Shown here one piece after another: positions 36,220-45,224 of a DNA stretch of 64,000 nucleotides (position 1 is the first letter of the stretch; each line of letters starts with the position of its first letter). Location: positions 1 to 64,000 of the forward strand of contig PAYY01000006.1 of the NCBI GenBank assembly GCA_002715465.1, written 5' to 3'. Source of the stretch: Fidelibacterota bacterium (GTDB taxonomy: Bacteria; Marinisomatota; Marinisomatia; Marinisomatales; S15-B10). Below the pieces are notes generated by a model, which saw only the letters and a program-made list of their open reading frames with translations, had not been told where the DNA came from and searched no databases. The position numbers and the translations under genes are program-made.

Positions 36220-37903
36220 AAAAGTCGATATTTTTTCCCCCTTTAAGATAGGCTTTTATTTTCTTTTCCCATTTTTACTTAATGGTCAGGTTAATATAAA
36301 CTATGAACCATGGGATTGGGTTACATATCGATTTAGCCAGGATGTAGTATCAATTTCAGATGGACCTAACCATATCTATTTTGCATCTTCTGGAGGAATC
36401 CTTCAGTATAATATTTTTGGCCATTATTGGGATTATCCTATAACAACTTCTCAAGGATTGTCTGATTTTTCTGTTTACGCTATTTATTATGATATGCAGA
36501 CTAATATTCTGTGGGCATCTACACGATTTGGCCTTGATTTTTCAACAAGTGGTGGACGGTATTGGAATCATGTTAGTAGAGAAGAACTAGGCTTGAGGCT
36601 AAATGAAAATATAATTAGAATAGGTTCAACAGCTGATGATCTATATTGTGTAACTCGTTCTCAATTTTTGAAAATTGACCGTTTTTCTGGATTCCTAATT
36701 TCACCATATGTTGAAGCTCCTGAAGAGAATCAAATAAGTTGGGGTAGTTATCAGTTAAAAGGGTCAGATTTTTCAAGAGAACTACTTACTGAATTTACAG
36801 CAGTGGGAGGTTGGAATAATGAGTTAGGCTGGCTTAGTGGACCTTCATTAAACGAAGAAGTTCAGATTTCAACTATTCATACAGATCGTTTCGGTGATAT
36901 CTGGGTCGGAACAACTGGTGGGCCTGTTTTTAGAGGAGATCAACAATTAAAACTATTAGAACCCAAGCAGGTTGGACTAGCTCAAACAAAAATTAACTAT
37001 ATTGAAACATGGGCAAGCAACCTATGGATTTCTGGCCTTAATTCTGACAATGATTTTTCTGGTATTTCACTTTTTGATTTTCAAAAAAGGGAATCTAGAT
37101 TTTTCCGTCAAGGTATAGAAATTACTATAGGAAGTGATCAATCATCTTCAATTCTTGAGTTAAATGGTGAATGGTGGTTTGGATCAGAAAATGGAATACA
37201 AATTTATAATCCCAAAAAGGATTTATGGTCTCATTTGAGAGAGTCCCTTTTTAAGATTGATGGTAATGTTACTCATCTTGAAACAGATAGTTTGTTTGTT
37301 TATGTCGGTCATTCAAGAGGTATAGTTAAAATCAATGCGAATAGATTAAAAGAACCATGGAATATTGAAGCTATTATAGGAAGATGGCCAGTTGATGCAT
37401 TGGAGTGGGACGGTACTAACCTTTGGATTAGCTCAGGAAGAAGACTATTCAGATGGATCGCTGATCCAGAATTTATCATACAGTATGGTAGTTCTAGTCA
37501 AGATATAGATATGATTGAAGAAAATAAATCACCATTAATTTCTAAAATAACATCTATTGTATCTTCAGAAACTAAAGTTTATTTTGCAGATAGATTTGGA
37601 CTATTAATATATAGTAAGTTAACAGGAGAATGGACGAGGTTTAATTCTCAATCAAAACTTATGGGAATTAATGCTCTAGATTTAGATCTAACTATATTGG
37701 ATAATGGTAAAGATATTATATGGTTAGGAACTTCAGAGGGAGCATTATTAATATATCCTGAGAATGGTTTCGTAAGATTTTTTAATAAAAAGGATGGTCT
37801 ACCTGATAACAAAATTAATACGGTAAAAATTATAGGAAATTATGTTTGGTTGGGAACTGATGAAGGTCTTTGTCAATTTAAATGGAAAAACTATTTAAGA
37901 TGA
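36200..37903 (+). CDS. Secreted beta-propeller (two-component regulator propeller-like) protein
   Basis: I place the start at TTG 36200, inside the end of the heptose kinase gene, because it gives a signal peptide (KIGFYFLFPFLLNG-Q). Farther upstream the frame is only a shadow of the kinase. The 567-residue product has repeated blades ending in an LWxGTxxGL pattern (ILWASTRFGLDFS, DIWVGTTGGPVFR, WWFGSENGIQIYN, IIWLGTSEGALLIYP, YVWLGTDEGLCQF), as in the sensor propellers of hybrid histidine kinases, but no kinase part follows. It overlaps the GWxTD gene by 4 nt (ATGA), so the two act together. Confidence 0.75.
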   Translation: MKFIKTEKVDIFSPFKIGFYFLFPFLLNGQVNINYEPWDWVTYRFSQDVVSISDGPNHIYFASSGGILQYNIFGHYWDYPITTSQGLSDFSVYAIYYDMQTNILWASTRFGLDFSTSGGRYWNHVSREELGLRLNENIIRIGSTADDLYCVTRSQFLKIDRFSGFLISPYVEAPEENQISWGSYQLKGSDFSRELLTEFTAVGGWNNELGWLSGPSLNEEVQISTIHTDRFGDIWVGTTGGPVFRGDQQLKLLEPKQVGLAQTKINYIETWASNLWISGLNSDNDFSGISLFDFQKRESRFFRQGIEITIGSDQSSSILELNGEWWFGSENGIQIYNPKKDLWSHLRESLFKIDGNVTHLETDSLFVYVGHSRGIVKINANRLKEPWNIEAIIGRWPVDALEWDGTNLWISSGRRLFRWIADPEFIIQYGSSSQDIDMIEENKSPLISKITSIVSSETKVYFADRFGLLIYSKLTGEWTRFNSQSKLMGINALDLDLTILDNGKDIIWLGTSEGALLIYPENGFVRFFNKKDGLPDNKINTVKIIGNYVWLGTDEGLCQFKWKNYLR

Positions 37904-39165
37904 AAAAATACGCAATTCTTTTTTTCGCATTTATTTTTTTTGTAGCAAATCAATCTTCAGCTCAAAAAAATAAGCGAAATAAAATGGATGTAGGTGCTCC
38001 TTTATTTGCAGTTAGTGCTCCTGGGTACCCTACTGGAAATCCTGATTCAACACGTTTGGAAGTCTATGTAAGAGTTCCTTACGATGCTATTCAATTTGTA
38101 AAAAAGGGAGATTCTTTTGTATCTAATTATGAAGTAGGCATTACAATCTTAGATGATAAAAATAACCAGTTAAAACAACAAATTAGAACTTTTGAAGCTA
38201 CTACTTTTGAATTTAATAGTACTGTTTCAAATAGGGAAGGTGATCTAAGTGTTCAATCTTTTATATTATCTCCTAATAAATATGTTTGTGTCGTTGAAGT
38301 AACGGATAAAGACACTAGAAAAACAGGCACTAGAAAAATAAACATTGACCTGAGGAAAATGGGGAAAAATACTTCCATAAGTGATTTGCTTCTTTTAGAT
38401 CCAAAAATAAGAGCTAATACACATCCTTATGGTTTACCAATTATTCCTGCTCGCACAATTGAAAAAGATTCTATTCTTAACGTTTATTATGAACTTAAGG
38501 TTCCAATGGGAACCAAGAATTATTATGTTCGTTTACTTTCAGTTGAAGATAAGATTCTTTTTCAAGATACATTAGAAATTCAAGGAGATAATACCTTAAT
38601 AAAGAAAATTTTAACGCAAGACATATCGGGGATAAGTGCTTCAAGATTCAAATTAGAGATTAGTTTAGATAGTGATATAGGCAGAATAAGTTCAGAAATA
38701 ATTGTTCGTAATCTGTGGATAGGATTAACAGCTTTTGTAAACAATATTGACGAGGCTATTAACCAGCTTCGCTACATTGCTTATAGTGATGAGGTAAAAA
38801 AACTAGAGAAAAGTAAGCCTGATAAGAAAGAAGAAAATTTTATGGAATTCTGGTCAAAACGTGATCCTACCCCGGAAACCCAAAAAAATGAACTGATGGA
38901 TGAATATTATCGTCGAATTCAATATACCAATGAAAAATTTGGTACTTGGCAGGCTGGTTGGAAAACAGCAATGGGTATGATATTTATTTTATTTGGCCCA
39001 CCAGATGATATCGAAGTTAATATGTATGCAAGGGATGGTAGGAATTATCAAAGATGGACTTACTTCAAAATAAATAGATCATTTACATTCGTTGATTATA
39101 ATGGTTTCGGAGAATATGAGTTTCTTGATCCTTATGTTTCGTCCTTAGGTACAAGGGTTAGATAA
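37900..39165 (+). CDS. GWxTD domain-containing secreted protein
   Basis: The chosen ATG 37900 (MKKYAILFFAFIFF) overlaps the propeller stop as ATGA and gives a good signal peptide ending SSA-Q. The 421-residue product has an N-terminal beta-rich part and a C-terminal GWxTD domain: FMEFWSKRDPTPETQKNEL, EYYRRIQYTNEKFG, then AGWKTAMGMIFILFGPPDDIE and YFKINRSFTFVDYNGFGEY. The family motif has Asp after GWxT, here replaced by Ala (GWKTA). The family is common in FCB and Acidobacteria, and its function is not established. The product is probably periplasmic or surface-bound. Confidence 0.88.
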   Translation: MKKYAILFFAFIFFVANQSSAQKNKRNKMDVGAPLFAVSAPGYPTGNPDSTRLEVYVRVPYDAIQFVKKGDSFVSNYEVGITILDDKNNQLKQQIRTFEATTFEFNSTVSNREGDLSVQSFILSPNKYVCVVEVTDKDTRKTGTRKINIDLRKMGKNTSISDLLLLDPKIRANTHPYGLPIIPARTIEKDSILNVYYELKVPMGTKNYYVRLLSVEDKILFQDTLEIQGDNTLIKKILTQDISGISASRFKLEISLDSDIGRISSEIIVRNLWIGLTAFVNNIDEAINQLRYIAYSDEVKKLEKSKPDKKEENFMEFWSKRDPTPETQKNELMDEYYRRIQYTNEKFGTWQAGWKTAMGMIFILFGPPDDIEVNMYARDGRNYQRWTYFKINRSFTFVDYNGFGEYEFLDPYVSSLGTRVR

Positions 39166-39195
39166 ATCAAGTGATATAAAATACATTTCATTAAT

Positions 39196-40032
39196 TTGAA
39201 TAGAATATTTTCACATTCAAGCCTTTCAACTTTTGAGCTTTGCCCCGCACGTTTCAAATTTATTTATTTAGATAAAATTTCTAATAAACATGAAGGAATT
39301 GAATCTTTTGTTGGTCGACGTGTACATGAAACTCTTCAATTCTTATATCAAGAAGAGAAAGAAGGAAGAGTGCTAAATTTTGATACAATTGAAGATTATT
39401 ATTTTTCAAGTTGGGAAGCAAATTTTCATGAAGGAGTTAAGGTAATTAAATCAGGATACAGAATTGATTACTATAAATTCTTGGGAAGGAGCTGTATAAG
39501 TAAATATTTTCGTAAGAGTTATATAGAGAGTCTAAAAAATTCGGTAAAAAAAAGAGAAATTGAATATACTGTCATTTTCAAACTTCATATAGATGATGAC
39601 TTTGAAATCAAGGGGATTATTGATCGACTCGATTATATTTCAGATAAGGATACAGATAGGGTTCATTTAGAAATTCATGATTATAAAACTTCAAGTCGTT
39701 TATTGAGCCAGAAGGACGCCAATGAAAAAGATAGACAATTAGCACTTTATCAAATTGGTCTTCAAAAGAATGGAGAAACAGCATCAAATATAGATCTTGT
39801 TTGGCATTTTCTTCAGTTTGGAAAAATAATCAAGTCAAAGCGAAGTCCAACTCAGCTGGAAAAGCTTACTCAGAAAACACGAAACCTTATTTATAGAATA
39901 ATGACTTTAGAACAAGAAGGTAAAAAATTTCTTCCTCTTGAATCATCGCTTTGCAATTGGTGTTTCTATTGGGATGAATGTGAGGCAAAATCACATTATA
40001 ATCCCGTTGTTAATAGAAAAACAACAACCTAA
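39196..40032 (+). CDS. RecB-like PD-(D/E)XK nuclease with Fe-S cysteine set
   Basis: The 278-residue protein begins SHSSLSTFELCPARFKF, as in AddB/Cas4-like nucleases. The nuclease core has H44 (GRRVHETL), D143 (GIIDRLD) and the DYK motif D162-K164. The iron-sulphur cysteines are C16 and the C-terminal C253-x2-C256-x5-C262, the AddB-type spacing. It should be a single-strand DNA exonuclease for repair. No cas genes are nearby, so a Cas4 role is not supported. The start is TTG 39196. RNase HI follows after 13 bp. Confidence 0.88.
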   Translation: MNRIFSHSSLSTFELCPARFKFIYLDKISNKHEGIESFVGRRVHETLQFLYQEEKEGRVLNFDTIEDYYFSSWEANFHEGVKVIKSGYRIDYYKFLGRSCISKYFRKSYIESLKNSVKKREIEYTVIFKLHIDDDFEIKGIIDRLDYISDKDTDRVHLEIHDYKTSSRLLSQKDANEKDRQLALYQIGLQKNGETASNIDLVWHFLQFGKIIKSKRSPTQLEKLTQKTRNLIYRIMTLEQEGKKFLPLESSLCNWCFYWDECEAKSHYNPVVNRKTTT

Positions 40033-40045
40033 TTTCACTTCCAAT

Positions 40046-40603
40046 ATGATTGACCTTACTATTAGACAAAAGGAACTTCTTCACAGATTGTTTGCTGAGA
40101 AAAATATAAATTTATTAATGTCAATAGTTAACGGGTCTTCTCAGCAGGAATGGATTGAACTTTATAATAATCTATTGGAAAATAAAGAAAATTTTCCGGT
40201 GACTATTTTTATTGATGGTGCCTCGGAACTTGAGAACTCTAATGCTGGAATTGGTGGTATATTTTATAAAGGAGAGGATATGTCATTTGAATTATATTCT
40301 TTTTCATGCAATATTGGGGCCGCTACGAATAATGAAGCTGAATATAATGCTCTTATTAAGGCTTTGGATATATCAAAAAAATTAAATTATTATAAATTAA
40401 ATATATACAGTGATAGTGAACTTCTTGTCAAGCAGGTTAATTTAGAGTATAAAGTAAAAAATGAACGTCTAAAAAAATTACATTCTGAAGTAAGAGATAA
40501 ATTGTTTGGTTCAAAATGGTTATTGTCTCATATACGCAGAGAAAAAAATCGTAAAGCTGATTTTTTAAGTAAAAAAGGCTTGGAGGAGGGTCGTAAAAAA
40601 TGA
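40046..40603 (+). CDS. Ribonuclease HI-like protein
   Basis: I start at ATG 40046; the longer frame begins inside the nuclease gene and has no family support. The 185-residue product has a 50-residue helical N-terminal extension, then an RNase H fold with the acidic site D57 (FIDGASE), E97 (NNEAEY), D123 (YSDSEL) and Asp at about 171 (NRKADFLS). It should cleave RNA in RNA-DNA hybrids. The domain is the RVT_3-like type (NNEAEYNALIKAL) common in plants and FCB rather than RnhA. It overlaps the following nucleotidyltransferase gene by 4 nt. Confidence 0.88.
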   Translation: MIDLTIRQKELLHRLFAEKNINLLMSIVNGSSQQEWIELYNNLLENKENFPVTIFIDGASELENSNAGIGGIFYKGEDMSFELYSFSCNIGAATNNEAEYNALIKALDISKKLNYYKLNIYSDSELLVKQVNLEYKVKNERLKKLHSEVRDKLFGSKWLLSHIRREKNRKADFLSKKGLEEGRKK

Positions 40604-41664
40604 AGGGTTTACTGACAGCAGGTGGGCATGGTACTAGATTACGGCCGATTACTCATACAAAAAACAAACATCTTATTCCCATTGCAAATAGACCAATGCT
40701 TGCTTATGCTATAGATTATATGTCTGAAGCTGATATTACAGATATTGGGATAATTATTAATTCTGGTGATACCGAGATTGAGGATTGCTTTGGCTCAGGG
40801 AAAGAGTTTGGAGTAAATCTAACTTATATCGAGCAAGATTCACCTAGAGGATTAGCTCATGTGGTTAAAATTGCAGAAGAATTTATTAGTCAAGAAAACT
40901 TCCTTTTTTATCTCGGTGATAATATTTTAGTAGGTGGGATCAAAAAATTTGTTAAAGAGTTTACCAATACTGATTCAAATTGTCATTTAGTTCTTAGTAA
41001 AGTTCCAGACCCTGAGAGGTTCGGTGTGCCAGAAATTGAAAAAAAGAAAATCATTTCTATTGAAGAAAAGCCTTCCAAACCAAAAAGCAATTTTGCTGTT
41101 ACAGGTATTTATCTTTATGATGCATCTGTTTTTGAAGCTGTAAAGCAAATTAAACCATCAGCTAGAGGTGAATTAGAAATTTCAGATGTACATCAATTAC
41201 TTATAGATAATGGAAGTTCAATTAGCTTTTCAGAAATTACAGGGTGGTGGAAAGATACTGGTAAACCATCAGATCTACTTGAAGCAAATAAATTAGTTCT
41301 TAATAATATAGATGGGGAAAACTTAGCTGAAGTTGATGGGCATTCATCTGTTTTGGGTGCTTTTGTAGCAAGTAATGGGAGTACTATAAAAAACAGTCAA
41401 ATTCATGGGCCAGTTATTATAGGTCAGAATGTAAAAATAGAAAATTCTTATATAGGACCCCACACTTCCATCTCAGATAATTGCTTAATTATTGGTTCTG
41501 AAATTGAATATTCAATAATTATGTCTGGTTCAACTATATCTAACGTAGATAGTCGTATTGAAGCTTCTCTATTAGGCAATGATGTAAAACTCAATCAATC
41601 TAAAAACCGTCCACGCGCTCATCAAATTATGATTGGTGATGAGGGTCGTGTAGATTTTGCTTAA
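40600..41664 (+). CDS. Glucose-1-phosphate thymidylyltransferase, long form
   Basis: Activates glucose-1-phosphate as dTDP-glucose for deoxysugar synthesis. The N-terminal GT-A domain shows LLTAGGHGTRLRPITHTKNKHLIPIANRPM (catalytic Arg/Lys), EQDSPRGLAHVV and YLGDNIL. A C-terminal left-handed beta-helix (about residues 250-345, hexapeptide repeats IHGPVIIGQNV) follows. At 354 residues it is the longer archaeal/actinobacterial-type RmlA homologue (RfbA/StrD-like). The ATG overlaps the RNase HI stop. No other rml genes are nearby, so the sugar product is uncertain. Confidence 0.87.
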   Translation: MKGLLTAGGHGTRLRPITHTKNKHLIPIANRPMLAYAIDYMSEADITDIGIIINSGDTEIEDCFGSGKEFGVNLTYIEQDSPRGLAHVVKIAEEFISQENFLFYLGDNILVGGIKKFVKEFTNTDSNCHLVLSKVPDPERFGVPEIEKKKIISIEEKPSKPKSNFAVTGIYLYDASVFEAVKQIKPSARGELEISDVHQLLIDNGSSISFSEITGWWKDTGKPSDLLEANKLVLNNIDGENLAEVDGHSSVLGAFVASNGSTIKNSQIHGPVIIGQNVKIENSYIGPHTSISDNCLIIGSEIEYSIIMSGSTISNVDSRIEASLLGNDVKLNQSKNRPRAHQIMIGDEGRVDFA

Positions 41665-41696
41665 ATAATGTTAGAATATTCAGCTACAATGTTGAT

Positions 41697-42977
41697 TTGA
41701 AAGTAGCATTTTACACTCTTGGTTGTAAACTTAATTTTGCTGAATCTAGCATTATTGGATCTACTCTACAGTCAAAAGGTTTTGAGAGGGTTGATTTTGA
41801 CCAATTTGCTGATATATATATTATTAATACTTGTTCCGTAACAGAAAGTGCTGATAAAAAATGTAGAAAAGCTATAAGGAATGCACTAAGTAAATCACCT
41901 AATGCCTTTATAGTTGTAACAGGTTGCTATGCTCAACTTCAACCAAAAGAAATTGCTACAATACCCGGTGTAGATCTTGTTTTAGGTGCTGATAAAAAAT
42001 TTAACCTAGATGAATATCTTAATGATATTTCTAAAAGAAAAAATAGCGAAATACATTCCTGTGATATAGAAAGTATTGATTATTTTTTCCCAGCTTTTTC
42101 CACCTATGAAAGGACTCGAGCATTTTTGAAGATACAGGATGGATGTGATTATAATTGTTCATATTGTACTATTCCAATGGCTCGTGGAAAAAGTCGAAGC
42201 CCAAAGATAAAAAAAACTATCTTTGAATTTGAAAGTTTAATTAACAAAGGAGCCAGGGAGATTGTACTAACTGGAGTCAATATTGGTGATTTTGGTTCCA
42301 ATTCAAATGAAACTTTCTTTGACCTTCTTAAAGAGCTTGACAAAATTGGAGGAGCTCGTATAAGGATTTCATCTTTAGAACCAAATCTTTTGACTGATGA
42401 AATAATATATTTTATTTCTGAATCTAATTCTATTGTTCCGCACCTTCATTTGCCTCTGCAATCAGGTTCTGATTCTATTCTAAAACGTATGCGAAGGCGT
42501 TATTCAAGTGATTATTATTTCTCTAGAATAGAGAAATTAAATAATCTCATTCCTGATATAAGTATTGGTGTTGATATAATTGTGGGGTTTCCAGAGGAAA
42601 GCGATGATGAGTTTAACCAAACTCATACTTTATTAAGCAATGCTAAAGTTTCATATTTTCATGTATTTAATTATTCAGAAAGACCAAGTACTGATGCAAT
42701 TAAATTTAAAAATAAGATAAAACCAAAAATTAGACAAAATCGGGGAAAAGAACTTCGTCATCTTTCAGAACTTAAAAAGAAAATTTTTTATGAGTCCTTC
42801 ATTGGAAAAACAAGGTCAGTATTATTTGAACGTTCAAGAAAGGGGAATTTAGAAGGATTTTCTGATAATTATATTCGAGTTTCCACACCAGGTTCTAGTG
42901 ATTTAGTAGGGACGATTCAGAATGTTAGAATGGAAATGGTAGGATCCGGGTTAGTTTATGGTGTAATTGCTAATTGA
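41697..42977 (+). CDS. mtaB: tRNA t6A37 methylthiotransferase MtaB
   Basis: Radical-SAM enzyme that converts t6A37 to ms2t6A37 in ANN-decoding tRNAs. The N-terminal UPF0004 domain has C10 (TLGCKLN), C46 (INTCSVTE) and C77 (VTGCYAQ), and the radical-SAM motif is C150-C154-C157 (CDYNCSYC). A C-terminal TRAM-like beta domain is present (VLFERSRKGN...DNYIRV). TLGCKLN distinguishes MtaB from MiaB. The start is TTG 41697, and the length of 426 is normal. Confidence 0.93.
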   Translation: MKVAFYTLGCKLNFAESSIIGSTLQSKGFERVDFDQFADIYIINTCSVTESADKKCRKAIRNALSKSPNAFIVVTGCYAQLQPKEIATIPGVDLVLGADKKFNLDEYLNDISKRKNSEIHSCDIESIDYFFPAFSTYERTRAFLKIQDGCDYNCSYCTIPMARGKSRSPKIKKTIFEFESLINKGAREIVLTGVNIGDFGSNSNETFFDLLKELDKIGGARIRISSLEPNLLTDEIIYFISESNSIVPHLHLPLQSGSDSILKRMRRRYSSDYYFSRIEKLNNLIPDISIGVDIIVGFPEESDDEFNQTHTLLSNAKVSYFHVFNYSERPSTDAIKFKNKIKPKIRQNRGKELRHLSELKKKIFYESFIGKTRSVLFERSRKGNLEGFSDNYIRVSTPGSSDLVGTIQNVRMEMVGSGLVYGVIAN

Positions 42978-43119
42978 GAATTATATTATTAATACTAGGT
43001 TATCCTTTATTTTTAATAAGTATATTCTTTTATTATGATGATTTATAAACATAATTATGCATAGTCATTTAATAAGAGACTTTACTTCTAGAAAAGAACA
43101 AATAACTTAAGTTCCCAAA

Positions 43120-43878
43120 ATGCAATTTATTGAAATGTTAAAAAAATATACATTTGTGACACTTTTTTCCTTTTTAACTCTGCTTATTGGACAAGACGCT
43201 GAAGCTTTTTTTTCTGAAGTTTCTTTGAAAAAAGGAAAAGATGACCTTATTTATTTAACTTTGAAAAGTAAAGAACAAATTGCTGGATTACAGTTTGAAT
43301 TATCTTTTGACTCAAAAGTTTTTGAAATTGGAGATCCTATTCTTTCAACTAAGAATAATGACTTCTCAATTAAATCAAATAAAGATTCCTCTAGTATAAA
43401 AGTAATGGCATTTTCTATGGAGGGCAAAACTTTTGATGTAAATGATCCTATTTTGATGATTCCTTTGAGTTCTAAAGGGGATTATAAAGGTGAATTTTCT
43501 ATCGATGTTAAGGACTTTATTTTATCTAAACCTAATGGAAATAAAATTAGCCTACGAGTATCAGCTGGACAGATTTATGTTGTACCATCTATCCCATCTA
43601 AATTTACTTTAAACCAAAATTATCCTAACCCATTTAATGATAAGACAATAATTAAATTTGATTTACCTGAATCAGCTTTAGTGGATTTAATCATATATGA
43701 TATAAATGGAAAACGGATAAAATCTATTGATGAAAAAACTGTCCTTGAAGCTGGTTTTCATTCTAAATCTTGGGATGGTTTAGATGATAATGGAATTAAA
43801 GTTCCTTCTGGAGAATATGTTTGTTCATTAAAAGTTGGTGTTAACTTTCATGCTATGAAAATGGTTTTGTTAAGATAA
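43120..43878 (+). CDS. Cohesin-like secreted protein with type IX sorting domain
   Basis: A 252-residue protein with a signal peptide (FVTLFSFLTLLIGQ-D). Next is a cohesin-type beta-sandwich (about residues 28-150: AGLQFELSFDSKVFEI, MAFSMEGKTF). The C-terminal domain begins LNQNYPNPFN and has the FlgD-like DLPESALVDLIIYDINGKRI and WDGLDDNGIKVPSGEY motifs of type A T9SS sorting domains. It is thus predicted to be delivered to the surface. Cohesin-like domains bind dockerins in cellulosomes, but no dockerin is seen here. The gene is directly followed by trkA (1 bp). Confidence 0.82.
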   Translation: MQFIEMLKKYTFVTLFSFLTLLIGQDAEAFFSEVSLKKGKDDLIYLTLKSKEQIAGLQFELSFDSKVFEIGDPILSTKNNDFSIKSNKDSSSIKVMAFSMEGKTFDVNDPILMIPLSSKGDYKGEFSIDVKDFILSKPNGNKISLRVSAGQIYVVPSIPSKFTLNQNYPNPFNDKTIIKFDLPESALVDLIIYDINGKRIKSIDEKTVLEAGFHSKSWDGLDDNGIKVPSGEYVCSLKVGVNFHAMKMVLLR

Positions 43879-43879
43879 T

Positions 43880-45220
43880 ATGAAAATAATTGTTATTGGT
43901 GCTGGAGAAGTTGGTTTTCAACTAGCCAAAGGATTAAGTGAAGAGGATTATGATATCACAATTATTGATATCGTAAAGCAAAAAGTTCAAAGGGCAATGG
44001 AAAATCTGGATGTTATTACGGTTCAAGGTAATGGTGCAAGTCCTGATGTACTTAAAGAAGCGGGAGTAGAAAAAGCTGATGTTGTAGTTGCTGTAACTCG
44101 CGTTGATGAGGTTAATTTAATTTCTGCTCAATTATCCCATGAGCTTGGTGCAAAAAGAATTATTGCTAGATTGAGAAATACTGAATATTCTAATAAAAGA
44201 GCAATCATTCGTCCAGAACATTTTGGTATTGACAAAGTAATTCATCCTGAAATGGCTGCAACTAATGAAATTGCTCGGCTTGTAAAGCAGACATCCGCAA
44301 CAAGTGTAGTAGATTTTGAAAATGGAAAGCTTCAATTAATCGGAATTAGGATGGAGAGTTCATCATCTGTTATTAATAAATCTCTTAATCAAATTCAGGC
44401 AAACAATATGTCTCTTTCATTTAATATTGTAGCAATCCTTAGAAGTAGTGAAACTATAGTCCCTCATGGTAAAACAATAATCGAAATAAATGACATATGT
44501 TATTTTCTTGTCAAGAAAGAGCAAGTGGAAAATCTTTTGTATATGTTGGGGAAACAAGTACGTGAGACAAAAAATGTTATGATTTTAGGAGGTGGAAAAA
44601 TAGGTAGGGCCCTTGCTGCAAAATTAGAACTAGATATAAATATTAAATTAATTGATTCCAACAAGGAAAAAGCCCTGAGAATTGCTTCGGAATTATCAAA
44701 GACTTTAGTTCTTAATGGAGATGGTACAGATATTGAATTTCTTCGTCTTGAAGAACCTGAAATAATTGATAGTTTTATTGCTGTTACGGAAAATGAGCAA
44801 ACAAATCTTCTTTCAGCGCTTTTGGCAAAACATCTTGGTGTTAGACAGACATTAATTCATGTATCAACAACTGAATATATACCAGCTATGAAAGTAATTG
44901 GTCTTGATGCGGTAGTAAGTAAGAACATGTGTACAGTAAATGAAATTCTCGAATATATTAAAAGCGATGAAAAACATTTGATAACTAACTTTGAAGAAGT
45001 TGATGTAGAAGCAATTGAATTTAGTCCTAATTCCGGAAGCATAGTTACAAAGAGAACACTAGGTGATATTAAATTCCCTGAATCATCTATTGTGGGTTCA
45101 ATAAATCATCGAGGTCATGTCTCTATTGCTCGTTATGATACTCAAATTAGTGAGGAGGATTCCGTATTGGTTTTTTGTCTTCCAAACATACTTCCTAAAG
45201 TTGAAAAATTATTCGATTAA
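43880..45220 (+). CDS. trkA: Trk potassium uptake regulator TrkA
   Basis: Peripheral NAD-binding subunit that gates the TrkH channel. It shows two tandem RCK units: GAGEVGFQLAKGL (about 6-18) and GGGKIGRALAAKL (about 236-248), each followed by an acidic nucleotide-binding strand, and TrkA-C segments after each. The 446-residue length is the full two-RCK form. It is followed by trkH after 4 bp, which makes the complete K+ uptake pair. Confidence 0.95.
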   Translation: MKIIVIGAGEVGFQLAKGLSEEDYDITIIDIVKQKVQRAMENLDVITVQGNGASPDVLKEAGVEKADVVVAVTRVDEVNLISAQLSHELGAKRIIARLRNTEYSNKRAIIRPEHFGIDKVIHPEMAATNEIARLVKQTSATSVVDFENGKLQLIGIRMESSSSVINKSLNQIQANNMSLSFNIVAILRSSETIVPHGKTIIEINDICYFLVKKEQVENLLYMLGKQVRETKNVMILGGGKIGRALAAKLELDINIKLIDSNKEKALRIASELSKTLVLNGDGTDIEFLRLEEPEIIDSFIAVTENEQTNLLSALLAKHLGVRQTLIHVSTTEYIPAMKVIGLDAVVSKNMCTVNEILEYIKSDEKHLITNFEEVDVEAIEFSPNSGSIVTKRTLGDIKFPESSIVGSINHRGHVSIARYDTQISEEDSVLVFCLPNILPKVEKLFD

Positions 45221-45224
45221 ATGA

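Noticed and set aside
39196..40032. Cas4 and a hidden CRISPR system
   Set aside because: The nuclease is AddB/Cas4-like, but no cas genes or repeat-spacer array is visible near it or elsewhere in the window.
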